A DNA stretch of 64,000 bases, taken from contig CAWUHX010000235.1 in NCBI GenBank assembly GCA_963922205.1, positions 289,918-353,917 of the forward strand, written 5' to 3'. Below are positions 22,704-34,181 of this stretch, piece by piece. Origin of the DNA: Romanomermis culicivorax (lineage: Eukaryota; Nematoda; Enoplea; Mermithida; Mermithidae). The notes below the pieces were generated by a model that saw only the letters and a program-made list of their open reading frames with translations, was not told the DNA's origin and made no database searches. Numbering within the stretch: position 1 is the first letter of the stretch; each line of letters opens with the position of its first letter. Made by a program: the position numbers and the translations under genes.

Positions 22704-24449
22704 CTATTCGTCAAATTCTGGCCCCACGAATTTCGTTTTGGATTTCGCTATCAACTCATTGCTACGCAATTTTTTCCCTTTGTTCATTTCGTTTATAAGT
22801 AGAATTCGGAAATTATTATTTCTGGCGTCCACAATTGAGGCATCGACGTGGAATAAAGTATCCTTCCCCGTTTCTTCTACCACTATAGGACCCTTTGTCC
22901 AATCTTTCTGTGGCCAAACCACAGTTTGCACAAAAGAAGTGGTATTTGGGGGAATATATGTCCCCTTTTTTGTCCAAATAAAAGTTTCTTCATTCATTTT
23001 GGTAATTCGCATTACTTGTTCTTGATCATCGTCGCTTTCTAATTCAGGCAGATCTTCTTCCTTAATTTCCTCCTTTATAGGTACATAATCCAAAACCATC
23101 GGATTTGTAGGAATTGGCAACCGCGACGGTATTTGCGTCGAATAATTGTCGAATAATGTTTCACTAATTATCTGTCTTTCTACATTCGCTAGACGTATGT
23201 GGCCTTTTCGAAAATCAATAGACGCCTGTATACTAGGATGGGTTAGAAAATCTAGACCCAATATAATACCTTCGTTCAGGTTATCTAGCAATGCGAATCT
23301 AGCAAGAAAATTTCCAAAACCGGTTCCAACGTATATAAATGTAGGACCATATGTTGTTACGCGTTTTCCAACCGCTGTTACTACTGAATTTAAGATAGGA
23401 AATTTTGTCTTCGGTATATTCAGTAGTCTCGACGCTGTATCTGTCCTCATAAAGCTAGATTGTGCTCCCCTATCAATTAGGGCTTTGAATTCTTCTCCAC
23501 GTATTTTAACGGGTATTAATAATGGTTGGCATTTGCGAAAATTTTCCAAAAATAGATATTCGTTATCGTTGGCGAGTCTAGGTTTTGCTTCTGGGGTAGA
23601 ATTGATAACATTCGCCAAACTTAACTCATAATTTTCTATAACAACTCCATCTAAGGCTATAATTTCCAGTTTATCTTGTTTTTTAGCCTCTTGTGAATTT
23701 ATGACATTTATGGAATTATTCGGAGGATTGTTGATTGGTTGCGATGATGTTGACGGTACGATATTTGGTGGTGGCTGCGGGACATTATTTTGACAATAAT
23801 AATATGCCACATTTGAATTCTGTTCCGCATTGTTATTATGATATGGCGCCCGTTGACCGAAATTAGCAAAACCAGCTCGTGTACAATTTACAAAGCCAGC
23901 ACGATGGTCGAAATTCCGATTATAAAAATTGTTACCGCGATTCCACGACCTCCCCTGATCCGTTGGTTGAATCAATTCAGGATGAAGAATAAAACAATTT
24001 TCAGATGAGTGGCTATTCGATTTATGGTATGAACAATATGGTCGACGATATGGATTTCCCAAAACTCGATCAGGTAAATTATTGTATTGAACATTATTAG
24101 GATTACTATTGACTCCCCAACGATTAAGAACTGGAGGGCCCTGATTCCTAATTGCATCATTGACCATTTTCATAATATCTTGTTGCGATACAGGGTTTTG
24201 AAATGCTGGTGGCGGTGGAAAAATTTGCTGAGGCCTTGCAATTTGTTGTTGTTGACCTATACTGCTATCTTGCTGACAAATTTGCAAATTATTAAATCTT
24301 CTATTTTTATAGACTCGATTCAACCGATCGTCTTCGCTGTCTTCTTGTTCTTCGCTAAATTCCTTCCAGGCCGTCGTATCGGCTTTCAATTTGTTTACGA
24401 ATTCTGCCAAAGAGGGGATATTTTTAAATTCGTGAAGCCGACCTTCCAT
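22704..24449 (-). CDS. Gypsy gag C-terminus (zinc knuckle variant) and aspartic protease
   Basis: 581 residues in the same frame as the gag ORF above it (TGA at 24,507-24,509 separates them by 19 codons). A C-X2-H-X4-H-X4-C knuckle at residues 139-152 differs from the usual CCHC by His for the second Cys. The retropepsin region has [12 protein letters not shown] at 323-334 and IILGLDFL further on. The catalytic triad reads D-R-G instead of D-T/S-G, which should inactivate it. The frame ends at TAG 22,704-22,706 but 25 open codons link it to RT, so gag-pol was probably one long frame. Confidence 0.88.
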   Translation of the reverse strand: MEGRLHEFKNIPSLAEFVNKLKADTTAWKEFSEEQEDSEDDRLNRVYKNRRFNNLQICQQDSSIGQQQQIARPQQIFPPPPAFQNPVSQQDIMKMVNDAIRNQGPPVLNRWGVNSNPNNVQYNNLPDRVLGNPYRRPYCSYHKSNSHSSENCFILHPELIQPTDQGRSWNRGNNFYNRNFDHRAGFVNCTRAGFANFGQRAPYHNNNAEQNSNVAYYYCQNNVPQPPPNIVPSTSSQPINNPPNNSINVINSQEAKKQDKLEIIALDGVVIENYELSLANVINSTPEAKPRLANDNEYLFLENFRKCQPLLIPVKIRGEEFKALIDRGAQSSFMRTDTASRLLNIPKTKFPILNSVVTAVGKRVTTYGPTFIYVGTGFGNFLARFALLDNLNEGIILGLDFLTHPSIQASIDFRKGHIRLANVERQIISETLFDNYSTQIPSRLPIPTNPMVLDYVPIKEEIKEEDLPELESDDDQEQVMRITKMNEETFIWTKKGTYIPPNTTSFVQTVVWPQKDWTKGPIVVEETGKDTLFHVDASIVDARNNNFRILLINEMNKGKKLRSNELIAKSKTKFVGPEFDE

Positions 24450-24506
24450 TCGAGTTTGAACGTATACTGGAGCCTTGTGAAAATATGTTTCAATAACAAT
24501 TCTATT

Positions 24507-25796
24507 TCATTCATTTTCCGTTTTTTCGTAGTTCAATAAATGCACATAAGTCTTTATTCGTGGCAAAAAATCTTTTGTAGTCTCCCCTTTTCGTTTTTTC
24601 ATATCATGTAACTCCCTTCTGAGTGCAGGAGTGTCCATTTTGGGGGCAATCATTCTAATCACGCTTGCTTTTCCTTCTTCATAGCTACCATTCTTATCCA
24701 CATAGGTCGACGTTTCCAAATCGCAACATCGCCAGAGTACTTCAATTCTTAGGTCTTCTGTGTCTTCAGGCTTGAATGTGCCTTCCAAACAGGCGAAAAA
24801 ATTTAGTATTTCTGCGGCCTCCATTTTATCGGATATTTCTTTATTTTTCATTCGACTTAGGATTATCTTCATTCTTTTTTCGGGATCTTCACAATATCGT
24901 CCATACTCTAGCCGATTTCGAGGGCTGCCTCCAGATGTGGGTTGTTCTCTTCCATGGTTCCATGAGGTCGTTCGTATTTCATCTTCAATCATTCGATGTT
25001 GGGCACCTTGAGCCTGGGCCTGAGCCAAATGGTTTTCAAACCAATTTAATTTTCTTTCTAAACTCCTGTCTAAATGGTCTTTAACCGGTTCAGACTGAAG
25101 TATTTCCATATCTCCAGGATTGTATATTCTTTCGTCGGGTTTCGTATTCATTTTCTTCATCAATTCCCACATTTGCTTTTCAACTTCTTCCCTGATCTTT
25201 CTTGAGTTTTGTTGCTCTTGTTCCCGAAATTTTTCTTCCCATAATTTACGTTCTGCTCTTTCTCTCGTTAATTGCTCGAGTATTTCTTGTTCCCGAAGTG
25301 CTGCTTTCGTTCTTTCTACATTAACGGCATTCGTCGATTTGTCAACTGCTCTTTGCATTGATTCCAGGATGGCTAAAGTGGCCACATCCTGTAAATTTCC
25401 GTTCGTTACCCTTTGGTTTTCATTTTTCGGTTTTGCTTCCATATCGATCTTCGCGTCAATTTTTGGTATTGTAGGCATATATCTTGAATTATAAAATGAT
25501 ACCGCATTCGTTTCTGTAGGTAAACTAATTTTCTCGAAGGATGATACTGAATCAGAGGACATCTGTATCCCCTGATCCGCATAATCATATACTTCCGCAT
25601 CAATAGTTTGATCTTTATCACTATCATCGGGTAAACTCCCGAATTTCTTTGCTACTTGTTCCATGGTTGCTTCCATATTTGCCATTCGTTCGGCGTGATC
25701 TTCTTTGGTCACTTCGGCTTGTGATAATGTTACTTTCCGTCGTCGTCCAGGTTGCTTCCGCACCGTTAATTTCGGTTTCGATACTTTCTTCATCAT
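24507..25796 (-). CDS. Gypsy gag polyprotein, N-terminal part
   Basis: 429 residues starting 46 bases inside the 5' LTR border (ATG ATG at 25,794-25,796). The basic N-terminus is followed by a long Glu/Arg/Gln helical stretch (about 130-215; [19 protein letters not shown]) and a capsid-like segment that ends [20 protein letters not shown], the signature seen near the end of Gypsy capsid domains. Stops at TGA 24,507-24,509; the frame continues into the knuckle/protease ORF. Confidence 0.88.
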   Translation of the reverse strand: MMKKVSKPKLTVRKQPGRRRKVTLSQAEVTKEDHAERMANMEATMEQVAKKFGSLPDDSDKDQTIDAEVYDYADQGIQMSSDSVSSFEKISLPTETNAVSFYNSRYMPTIPKIDAKIDMEAKPKNENQRVTNGNLQDVATLAILESMQRAVDKSTNAVNVERTKAALREQEILEQLTRERAERKLWEEKFREQEQQNSRKIREEVEKQMWELMKKMNTKPDERIYNPGDMEILQSEPVKDHLDRSLERKLNWFENHLAQAQAQGAQHRMIEDEIRTTSWNHGREQPTSGGSPRNRLEYGRYCEDPEKRMKIILSRMKNKEISDKMEAAEILNFFACLEGTFKPEDTEDLRIEVLWRCCDLETSTYVDKNGSYEEGKASVIRMIAPKMDTPALRRELHDMKKRKGETTKDFLPRIKTYVHLLNYEKTENE

Positions 25797-25826
25797 TTAC
25801 CATTTACCTTTACATTTACCATTTAC

Positions 25827-25842
25827 CTGTACATGTCACCAA
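25827..25842 (-). promoter_or_regulatory. Primer-binding-site-like sequence
   Basis: In element sense the LTR end CGACA is followed by TTGGTGACATGTACAGG. TGG one base after the LTR would pair with a tRNA CCA end. The tRNA was not identified. Confidence 0.6.
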
Positions 25843-26688
25843 TGTCGTATATTGTGGTCGTATACCCTCGGCTACCTACCTGCAGTTCTTGGGAGATCCA
25901 AACTGGTACGGCCCCTGACGCTAACCCGGTACTAAATACAATCCTACTGCAGACAACTGAGACTTGGTGAACGAAGATATTTATTTTGAATAAACGAAAG
26001 TGTGAATACAACAGTGAAGGTAAGTGATAAACGAAATGCAAGTGCCAAAGTACGTGAACACAAAGGCCGATCTCCTCCCTTCTTCGCTGATCCTTCTATT
26101 CGTCACGGTGCAGAGAGCCACAGGGACTTCAGGATATCTTAGTCCATGGCCTAAGCTGAAACTTGTCCGAAGACGAAAACAATCTACCTGACTCCAGAAC
26201 AACAACTCACTAATTTCCTTGATCAAAATTGAACGTCGAAAACCTCCTCAGGCCGAGTAAATCATCAAGGTTGAAACGCGATGCGAAATCTGAAACACAC
26301 AATAAACAAAACGGCGAATGCGCCCTCGCTCCTTCCTGAGTCACCGCGGGTCTTTACACAAACGTCCAATCCTTTGGATGGGATGAACACAATATGCAGA
26401 ATGGAGATGCTTCTCCGAAGATGCAATAAAAATGACCAGGCGATAATAAAACGAATTATCAGAATGAAAAAACATACTGTAACACGCCTAACATCAACTT
26501 GCTAGTTGCATGCAAAACATTCGCGCCCATCATTTATTTATTTTGGACCAAAAATGTATGTGACACAAACTGTTTTACCGGTTTGTTTACCTAAGAATAA
26601 ATGGAAACACTTTAACATTAAAGAAACTTTAGGAAATGAAAGTGAGGTAATTAGAGGACCAATGGTCAGAGGAATTGACCCTCTGACA
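25843..26688 (-). repeat. 5' LTR of the 13.7-kb Gypsy (846 bp)
   Basis: Direct repeat of 12,974-13,811, differing by scattered substitutions and an 8-bp longer segment near 26,615. It should carry the promoter for the - strand transcript. Ends TGTC/GACA; followed by TSD ACCG (26,689-26,692). Confidence 0.95.
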
Positions 26689-26692
26689 ACCG

Positions 26693-27396
26693 ATCGCCTT
26701 TTTTGGCTCACCACACAATTATTCATACAGATATGTGCTATATTCAGGATCCAGATCTGATCTGGGTCCGGTCGGACCTGCTGTGTAGGACCCAGATTCA
26801 AAGTGGATCCATCCTTTCCCTAGTATTTGGGAAATCGGGACGTTCATGGAATAGGGGCTAATGCGTTTTTCGGGGAAATGGGAAATTTATTCATTATTCG
26901 GGGAATTGTGACCTACGGGGAATATGAACTTTCGGACAATTGGGATATTTGCGGAAAAGGTACATTGGGGGAATAAAGACACAATCAAATCTGCGAGTGC
27001 ACTTGCTGTAGGAACATGTTTACACCTACTTTGCATATTCATAATTTTCACACATTAATGTCTTCATTGCAAATTGAGTGACCAACTTCTTAGTAAATCT
27101 TCATTGAAAATTAAGTAATCAATTTGGTAAAATAATTTGACAAGTGTCAGAATTCAGCTTTCAAGTGAAAAATATCATTCAACTACATGTATAGATGTCA
27201 CAGTATGCAACAATATGTTATAACAACAGTATGCCGCAACTTTAGAATACACAACTTATTCGAAAATTTCGGTTCAGTTAAAATCTGATGGAGGCGCCAC
27301 ACGGCCGCGCGGCGCCGCAAAAATGACAAAATCTATTCATACTTCAAAGGTGGTACTGCGTGGTGCTGCGTGGTACCACGCAGTGAAGTATAACTG
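26693..27396. mobile_element. Right end of the small TIR element, then half copy of the foldback element
   Basis: 26,693-26,709 completes the TIR element interrupted by the Gypsy. From about 26,740 the sequence matches the right arm of the foldback at 11,240-12,000 (GGATCC/GATCTG segment, TTCGGGG runs, TTTACACCTACTTTGCATAT) and extends into the hairpin end, with CGGCCGCGCGGCGCCG and GGTACCACGCAGTGAAGTAT at 27,300-27,392. Only one arm is present, so it is a half element. Confidence 0.7.
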
Positions 27397-27517
27397 GGCC
27401 TAAAGTCTAAGCCTAAGCCTAAGCCTAATCCTAAGCCTAAGCCTAATCCTAAACCTAAGCTTAAGCCTAAGCCTAAGCCTAAGCCTAAGCCTAAGCCTAA
27501 GCCTAAACCTAAGACTG
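27397..27517. repeat. Interstitial telomere-type repeat (TTAGGC)n
   Basis: About 19 units of GCCTAA (TTAGGC on the - strand) with a few TCCTAA, ACCTAA and GCTTAA variants. TTAGGC is the telomere repeat of nematodes. It directly abuts the hairpin end of the foldback half copy. Long GLGLGL/SLSL open frames over it are artefacts of the hexamer. Confidence 0.9.
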
Positions 27518-28646
27518 AACCAGTTTCGTGGTGTTGCCTAAAGTTACGCGTCATAACCAGTTACTGCAAGTATTTTTTGCACCTTTTGCATTGCACACGT
27601 TATAAGATGGGTGGTCACCAGGCGCACCATTACCGAGAGAATTGGCTTACATGAAAAATTTGAGGTCAGGACTTCACAATTTTGATGACATTATTTTATA
27701 ACATTAAGAATGTTAGCTTTTGTAAATACTGTATGGAAATTTTTTTCTCAAAAATGGTTCCAAACGTGAAGTAGTCAGATATATAACCATATATGGCCAC
27801 CTCTGGCTTCCCGTTTGGACCCATTTTTTAGGAATAAAAAAGAGATTTTAAGATATTTTTGCAAGTACTTCTACCCATTACCTATAGCCGGAAAATCAGG
27901 CTCAACAGGACTATAGGGTCATATAAGTGAGAGGCACTCTTTGGGTCCTCTTTACCACCTAGTAGAGTCTGCATTTCACAGGATGGCGTCCACTTTCGGC
28001 TACCTACCTCGTAATGAAATCGGCCCACCTCTTCATTCGCTGCACTATCACCAAGATGCAAACTGGGCTTAGTAGACCCCGGCAAGTAATGTTCCAAGCT
28101 TGCCTGCACAATTTATCTACCCCGAAAGAATAAAGGGCTATTTCTGCCTTGGCCAGCTACCAGAAATTCAATTTCGGGTTACACCTGAAATCGAACCTGG
28201 TTCTTGGGACTTGTAGCCAGAGGCGATAACCAGTAGATGGCCATATAAGTAAGAACCAGAAAAAGGAAATTGGGGAAAAGTCAGAGTAGATTGCATAAAT
28301 TTTGGTTTTGCATATATTACAATTATTCCGTGATCACTTTGTGTACTGGAGCTCAAAAAAGATGATGAAAAAATTGGAAAATTATTTTGTTAAAATCAGA
28401 AAAATTCGTTGGGATCAACCGATAAGTGCAAAAAGCGATTAATCTTTGGAACCTTTGGAACTCATGAGCACTTAGGACATGAATAGGTGCATATCAAATA
28501 AGCAGATAAATCATCAACTGCTGAACTCTTCAGCGAATTGATTTGAACTCTTAATACTCATTGAAATCATTCATTACATATGTCCAAAAAGTTTGAACTT
28601 GAGGAATTGCGCCTTTCTCCTTTTTAATGAATAATTTTCTTTCTAG
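27518..28646. other. Intron 1 distal part, no recognised feature
   Basis: AT-rich DNA without recognisable repeats or exons apart from the pyrimidine-rich acceptor TTTCTTTCTAG at its end. Confidence 0.4.
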
Positions 28647-28764
28647 GCGTTATTTTCTCGTTCCACACATGATTTTTCAAGTTCTGGCGATTATCCCTTG
28701 TTTCGTCGTTGTTGTTCTATTTCTTTTCGGTGTCATCGAAGATGGAGCAGTGGATAACAATTTC
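28647..28764 (+). CDS. Four-helix membrane protein, exon 2
   Basis: 118 bases between TTTCTTTCTAG and GTGAGT. The first base completes the AG left by exon 1 (Arg), then RYFLVPH and helix 3 (MIFQVLAIIPCFVVVVLFLF), ending DGAVDNNF in phase 0. Only this frame continues exon 1. Confidence 0.82.
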
Positions 28765-29204
28765 GTGAGTTTGATATGCGAAAGTTTTAAGAACCATTGC
28801 CAAAGATGGCAAAAAATTGTGGTGCTGTGGATTTCCCCATGAAAATTATCAGGGAAAGCATGTACTAAAAATGAACCTAAATTAAAAATTTTGCAGTTGA
28901 AACACAAAAATTTTGAACTTGGAATCACGCAGAAAGTTTGATTCATGACAGGTATCACGTTTTGCTTTTTTGTGCTTCATGGCACGATATAGGTACTTCG
29001 CCGCAATCCTACATGGAATAGTAAAGGATTTGATGCACAGTATCTATTATTATCGGGTAATATGTTCTTGGTGTGTCTTCAATATAGCAAGTGCGATTTG
29101 GGAAAACATGATAATGATCTTTAGAACGAAACTGGTCACATTAAGCTCAATCATTATATGAGAATTATTGATAGAATTCCATGATGTCAACATCATAGGT
29201 GGCT

Positions 29205-30866
29205 CGACAGCGTCAACCTATAATATACTTGGCCCTCAAATTTCATGTCCCCCCCTCTAGAGCCAAAACGGTAAGAGCTAGAACCTTCGGGTTTTTTGCA
29301 TAATATCGGGCACAGGGGCAAACTATGGGGTGCTTTTTGTCATTTCGCCTTTATCTGCAAGTGGTGCTTGGTGGCGCTCCAAAAACAGGTAAAAAACGCA
29401 CTTTTTAAGGCCCTCCAGTTCCACCATGCCCAGCAATCGGTGTGCCATATCCAACCTCCATACTTCGGCCTAAGCATCTTGGGGGTGTAATCTCAAATGC
29501 GAATTTTTTTTTCTTTGAAATATGGCCTCAATTCAATTATATGGTTGACCAAAGTCCGGGAAAACGCCAAATTCTCCAATTTTGTTATATAATACTTATG
29601 GCTTCAAAAAAATAATTTTTTGCCGCATAATGCACTACTAATTTTTTTGCAGTTTCAATTGAACTTGTAGCCTTATTGGGATTTTTGGGCTGCAAGGGTT
29701 TTCGACCATTGGGAATTTGATGGACGCGGTCACTTTACACAAAAAAATTATCCCCGGTGTAAACAAGCGTATTTTCGTGATTTTTCAGCGGAGGGAGTTT
29801 TCGACCGCGGGGATTCAATAGATGTGGTCACTTTACACAAAAAATTATCCATTGTGTAAACAAGCGTATTTTAGTGATTTTTTGCTGGAAGGGGTTTTCG
29901 ACCACGAGGAATTTGATGAATGTGATCATCTTACATAAAAGAACTAGCCCGGGTGTAAACAAGCGTAGTTTTGTGATTTTCTATGGAAGGGATTTTTGAC
30001 TGCGGGGAATTCAATGGATGCTTCACTTTACACAAAAAAGTTATCCAGGCTGTAAACATGCGTATTGCCGTGATTTTCTTGTGGAGGGGATTTTCGACCA
30101 CAATGAATTCCATGAATGTGAGCACTTTACACAAAAAATTATCCCGTGAGTAAACAGGCGTATTTTAGAGATTTTCCAGTGGAAGGGGTTTTCGACCATG
30201 GGGAATTTGATGAATGCGGTCATCTTACATATAAAACTATTCCGGGTGTAAACAAGTGTATTTTCGTTATTTTTTGTGGAAGGGGTTTTCGACTGCGGAA
30301 AATTCAATGGATACGTCATCATACACGAAAATCTATCTGGGGTGTAAAACAAGCATATTTTTGTGATTTTCTATGGGAGGGGTTTTCGACTGTGGGGAAT
30401 TCAATGGATGCGTCACTTCACACAAAAATATTATTCTGGATTTAACCAAGCCTATTTTCGTAATTTTTTTATGGAAGGGGTTTTCGATCATTAGGAATTT
30501 AATGGATGTGATCACTTTACGCAAAAAAATTTCTTTGGGAGGGGTTTTCGATCACCAAGAATTTAATGAATGTGATTACTTTACACACTAATTCATATCG
30601 AGTGTAAACAAAGGTATTTCTGCGATTTTTTGGGTTTAAGGATTCTAGACCATGAGGAATTCAATAGGTGTGGTCATTTTTCAGTCTGTTTACAATGTTT
30701 TTTAGTACTATGCAGTTTACACATCTTTTACTTTTGCCGGAAGTGAGAATTCGTAGCTTGAAGATGGTTTTTTATTGTTTTTTTGACATGAAGATGACCA
30801 AATTCAAAACTTCAATGTGCTTCTATGAAGGTTTTCGTGCATGGTTGAGGCCCACTAAAAAGAGGT
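29205..30866. repeat. Composite repeat copy 2: pre-array segment and ~97-bp tandem array
   Basis: Starts with GCGTCAACCTATAATATACT, shared with copy 3 at about 60,920, then the segment seen at window start, then about ten ~97-bp units (29,690-30,650). Leads into the TIR element at 30,868. The left border is set by loss of similarity to copy 3. Confidence 0.8.
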
Positions 30867-30867
30867 G

Positions 30868-32574
30868 AACTAGTTTATTAGAAAATGCCTTGATGGGGCA
30901 GAAAAAAAGGAGAATATACTTGCTTCGACAGTTGCCATGGTAGAAAAAGAAGTGGACTAGATTTTTGAGAACTTGGGTCAAAGTTGGAAAAAATTCACTT
31001 CCTTTATATTGGATTTTCATTCTTTCTCAAAAAATTTGTCTATGTCTGCGAAAAAGTATATTCTGCAGCTAAGTGCATCAACACACTTTCCAACCAAATA
31101 TGTGCATCTCTAAAATTTTTAGGAGGGTACAGAGGTGGATCTTGGTTTTATGGCGTTTTTTAGACAAAAAACTCAAAAAAAAATTGACCAAAAAATTTTT
31201 TGCATAACAAATTTTCCAGTTCCAAAACCCTTGTGGAAGCTTGTGCCCCAATGTCCCCTCTCACACATAATTGCTTCCAACTGTGTTGAACTTTATGACT
31301 GAATTTGGTGTCAACAAAAGAAATCTACTGTGGGAAAGTGGCACATAAAATCACATTCAGCTTTATTAGAAAAAAAGCTACAACACAAAGTCTTCTAAGA
31401 ACTAAACCGATTGTGCCCGATAGGTTTCATTCACTCCATTTTATATATTATATAACATATCATATAAAATTCACTCCATAAGTTCTACTGATTACAAGCT
31501 ATAAACAAATTTATTCTCTTTTATTTAACTATGCAACAAAATAGCATCATTAACAGTTTTTGGATTTAAACTGAAATTGCAGAAAGAGCGCTTTTTACGG
31601 GCTTCCAGATGGGAAGCAATTTCGCCCATCCCTGTCGCTCCCGTCCTGCTTTTAAAAAAGTCGTTTTGTTTTGCCATGGGAGTGCCAGTAGAGTCGAGGA
31701 GAACACCCTAATATCTAATATAACAACAACCCTAATATAGGCACGGCTGAATCCCATTTGCAGATCAGTGCCCAATGACTGTAAATAAGGCCCAGTTGCA
31801 CAAAAGGGGTCTAAGCTCCAGTGCAAAGTAATCTCGAACAAAAAGGCGAATCAGTTTGATCTCGAGTCCGGTATAAATTGAATGCCATCAGGATTATAAC
31901 GAGCTCAATGTCGAAATTATCCCCAGCTCGAGCTGTCGGGTTGCACTAACATTTTCGCATAATTTTCTTATCTCTAAAGCAAATAAATATAAAAATTTCT
32001 GCAATTCCCAAACTCGAACTTAAACCTCAGTATTAGTTAATCCTGAAGTGAGTGTTGTTTGTGCATTGGACGAGAATAATTTGAACATTGTGATTAGCTC
32101 AACCTCAGGATCCTCAATTTAATCCCGATGTTGAGATTATCCTCATGTTGGGTTAGTGCAACCACCCCAGGTTTCTTTATAGTTCTGAAAATGACTATAA
32201 TATGCCTCCCGCACTATTTTCCAGCTAGTGTGAGAGGCAGGAGCTTTGAATTGGTCGGGAGTTAGAATGCTATTGATTTACCATTTCTTTACATTTGAAA
32301 TCATGCGCATATAATTCTCTTATAGAAAAATTTGATTGTAGTTGATGCCAGGGGAAGGACAAAATGCACGATGCTGCAGAATATACTTTTTCACAGACAT
32401 GGAAAATTTTTTTGAGAAAGAATGAAAATCCAATATAAAAAAAGTGAATTTTTTCCAACTTTGACCCAAGTTCTCAAAAATCTAGTCCACTTTTTTTTCT
32501 ACCATGGCAACTGTCGAAGCAAGTATATTCTCCTTTTTTTCTGCCCCATTGGGGCATTTTCTAATAAACTAGTT
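30868..32574. mobile_element. Long-TIR non-autonomous element, copy 2
   Basis: About 1.7 kb. Left end AACTAGTTTATTAGAAAATG and right end CATTTTCTAATAAACTAGTT are inverted complements, and inverted similarity extends about 190 bases. The interior (31,080-32,270) matches copy 3 (62,515-63,700) and contains no transposase. A nested segment bounded by AGGCCCAGTTGCAC and GTTAGTGCAACC (about 31,790-32,165) may be a further small insertion. Confidence 0.75.
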
Positions 32575-32949
32575 ACAAAATGTGCCAAATCCATAAGAGT
32601 CTGCTAACAAACGGATTGAGCTAATTTCACTGAAGAGGAAAGATCTTCGGCTCTAAATTCTAAATATTTGAATGTTATGGATACAGCACATTCCATTGCC
32701 TACAAGCATGTGAGAAATTTCGCTCGTGGGGTCTATTTACACTTGGTTGAGTAGCGGGTGGCCAACTGTGCCATCTGGCCGACTGTAGCGGCTGGCCAAC
32801 CGTAGCGGCTGGCCGACTGTACCATGTGACCAAAAGCACATGGCGGACTGTACCGGGTTGCCGAATTCAATTTGAAATAGTTTATATGTAAGTCGAACAT
32901 TATGTAAAACGTTTTTGCGTGGAATTTGAATTAAATGTTGCTAAATATA

Positions 32950-33166
32950 TATAATCTGTTTTTTCTAAATGCTTCCAAATAGAAAAATGACACAAATCAG
33001 TAATGTCGTCAAATTCTTTTACATAGGGCTGTTAGGTTAGGTCATTATGCTTACAAATTTCCAGTCCTATATGATATATTGTTTATCAGAAAATCGTGAA
33101 AATTTAAAATACTACTTGCTTTCCACTTTCATTATTGAGAAACATTTCAAGAAAAACAGACTATAG
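32950..33166. mobile_element. MITE with TATA(A/G)TCTGTTTTT ends
   Basis: 217 bp with terminal inverted repeats TATAATCTGTTTTTTCTAAA and its degenerate complement TTTCAAGAAAAACAGACTATA. The right arm of the host element lacks it, giving an empty-site comparison: TTGCTAAAT joins directly to TTTCAATG there. Related copies lie at 46,012-46,476, 56,508-56,730 and 60,038-60,254. Confidence 0.7.
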
Positions 33167-33854
33167 ATTTCAATGCACAAGATATCATCGAAAAATGCAA
33201 GAGTGACGCAAAAATATGCTAGTCAAGTGAATCATAATTTTTTAATTCATTATAAAAGCCTAGATTGATTGATTCTATTGATTTTTTCTAATATTTTTGT
33301 AGAAAAAAAAACTATGAATAAAATATGTTTTAACTTGGCAAAAAATAAAATTTTCAAGAAAGAAAGAACAACAATGACGGAATTTCGTCTTTACGTGAGT
33401 AAATTATCTAAGGATCCTACTGTGGAATGTCTCTGACTCATTACTTTTCTCGATATATGGGTTTAGCTGTGGTAAAAACCATCGTGCCTTCACATTTATG
33501 GAACATCAGCATGGTGCCAATATTTGAAAAGAATATTGATGAATTTTTTGCATTTTTTGTTCATGAAAATTGAAGACAAGTACTTCAAAATCAAGATTTT
33601 TTTGTATATATATGCCAAGTACTACCCTGAATCAAAATAGTTTCTATAAAACGAACCATCAAATTCTCATTTTTGGCTGTTTGCTTTTTGGCCTGTACAA
33701 CTGCATAAAAATTGTGAAACTTATTATAATACACGATAACACACAATATAACACAACAATACAAAATATGTAACAGAACAATATGGATGAGCGATGTTTC
33801 GGCAGTAATCCTACTACCTTCCTCAGGCTTTCTACTTTTTTTACGAAATTTTGA

Positions 33855-33925
33855 CTGGAGCGAGGTTTGAACTGTGAGCTTCGAGTTTGTGACTCAAGAG
33901 CGCTATCCACTGGGCCATCTGGGCC
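33855..33925 (-). other. tRNA-like sequence (minus strand)
   Basis: Box A-like TGGCCCAGTGGATAGCGC and box B-like AGTTCAAACCTCG at correct spacing. The anticodon arm TTGAG/CTCGA closes a 7-base loop with ACA in the anticodon position. The acceptor and T stems pair poorly, so a tRNA-derived (SINE-type) sequence or tRNA pseudogene is more likely than a functional tRNA. Confidence 0.55.
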
Positions 33926-34049
33926 CATTTTCTTAACACTGGTGGCCCTTGAGGGTCCATCAAACTCGAGGTCGGAGGGATGTTGAGAGTGGCCAAAGCA
34001 GCCACCTCAACTACGAATTGTTGCAAAAAGAGAGCGCCTTTCCTGCTGC

Positions 34050-34120
34050 TCCGTTGGCTCAGTTGGTTAGAGCATGCGGATGGTAGCCACAAGGTCCCAG
34101 GTTCAATGTCAGGACTGAGC
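34050..34120 (+). other. tRNA-like sequence (plus strand)
   Basis: Box A TGGCTCAGTTGGTTAGAGC (34,055 on) and box B GGTTCAATGTC (34,100-34,110) at tRNA spacing. The anticodon stem does not fold cleanly and the box B departs from GGTTCRANTCC. Probably a SINE head or tRNA pseudogene. Confidence 0.55.
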
Positions 34121-34181
34121 CTAATTTTTACTGAAGCCCCGAGTAGCGGGAAAAGGTTGCCTTAACATATGGCTATATTTT

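Larger units (their letters stand above)
12974..26688 (-). mobile_element. Complete 13.7-kb Ty3/Gypsy LTR retrotransposon with accessory exonuclease
   Basis: Both LTRs (TGTC...GACA), a 4-bp target duplication, a polypurine tract and a primer-site-like sequence are present. Sense order on the - strand is 5' LTR, gag, zinc knuckle/protease, RT, RNase H, integrase, about 0.77-kb spacer, DEDDy exonuclease-like ORF, 964-codon unknown ORF, about 1.15-kb 3' region, PPT, 3' LTR. Typical Gypsy elements are roughly 5-8 kb, so about 6 kb here is accessory. The LTRs differ by scattered substitutions and one 8-bp length difference. Coding frames carry four internal stops plus a homopolymer frameshift in pol and one stop in each accessory ORF, so this copy is probably dead. 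Confidence 0.95.
9726..28646 (+). other. Intron 1 of the four-helix gene (about 18.9 kb, transposon-filled)
   Basis: Starts GTAACT and ends TTTCTTTCTAG. In order it contains the hairpin-ended foldback element (10,269-12,000), a TIR element (from 12,285) into which the 13.7-kb Gypsy element has inserted (12,974-26,688), a half foldback copy (26,740-27,396), the TTAGGC array (27,397-27,517), and about 1.1 kb of DNA without visible features. The Gypsy element lies antisense to the gene. Confidence 0.75.
33780..34181 (-). repeat. 3' region of the Penelope-like element with two tRNA-like segments
   Basis: Contains CGATGTTTCGGCAGTAATCC and CCTTCCTCAGGC (the GCCTGAGGAAGG / CGAAACATCG terminal motif often seen near Penelope-like ends) plus two tRNA-like segments in opposite orientation. 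They are described separately. Confidence 0.55.

Noticed and set aside
27333..27554. ORF encoding repeated GLGLGL
   Set aside because: Translation of the TTAGGC hexamer array.
33855..34120. Functional tRNA genes
   Set aside because: A and B boxes are present but acceptor and T stems pair poorly; recorded as tRNA-like only.
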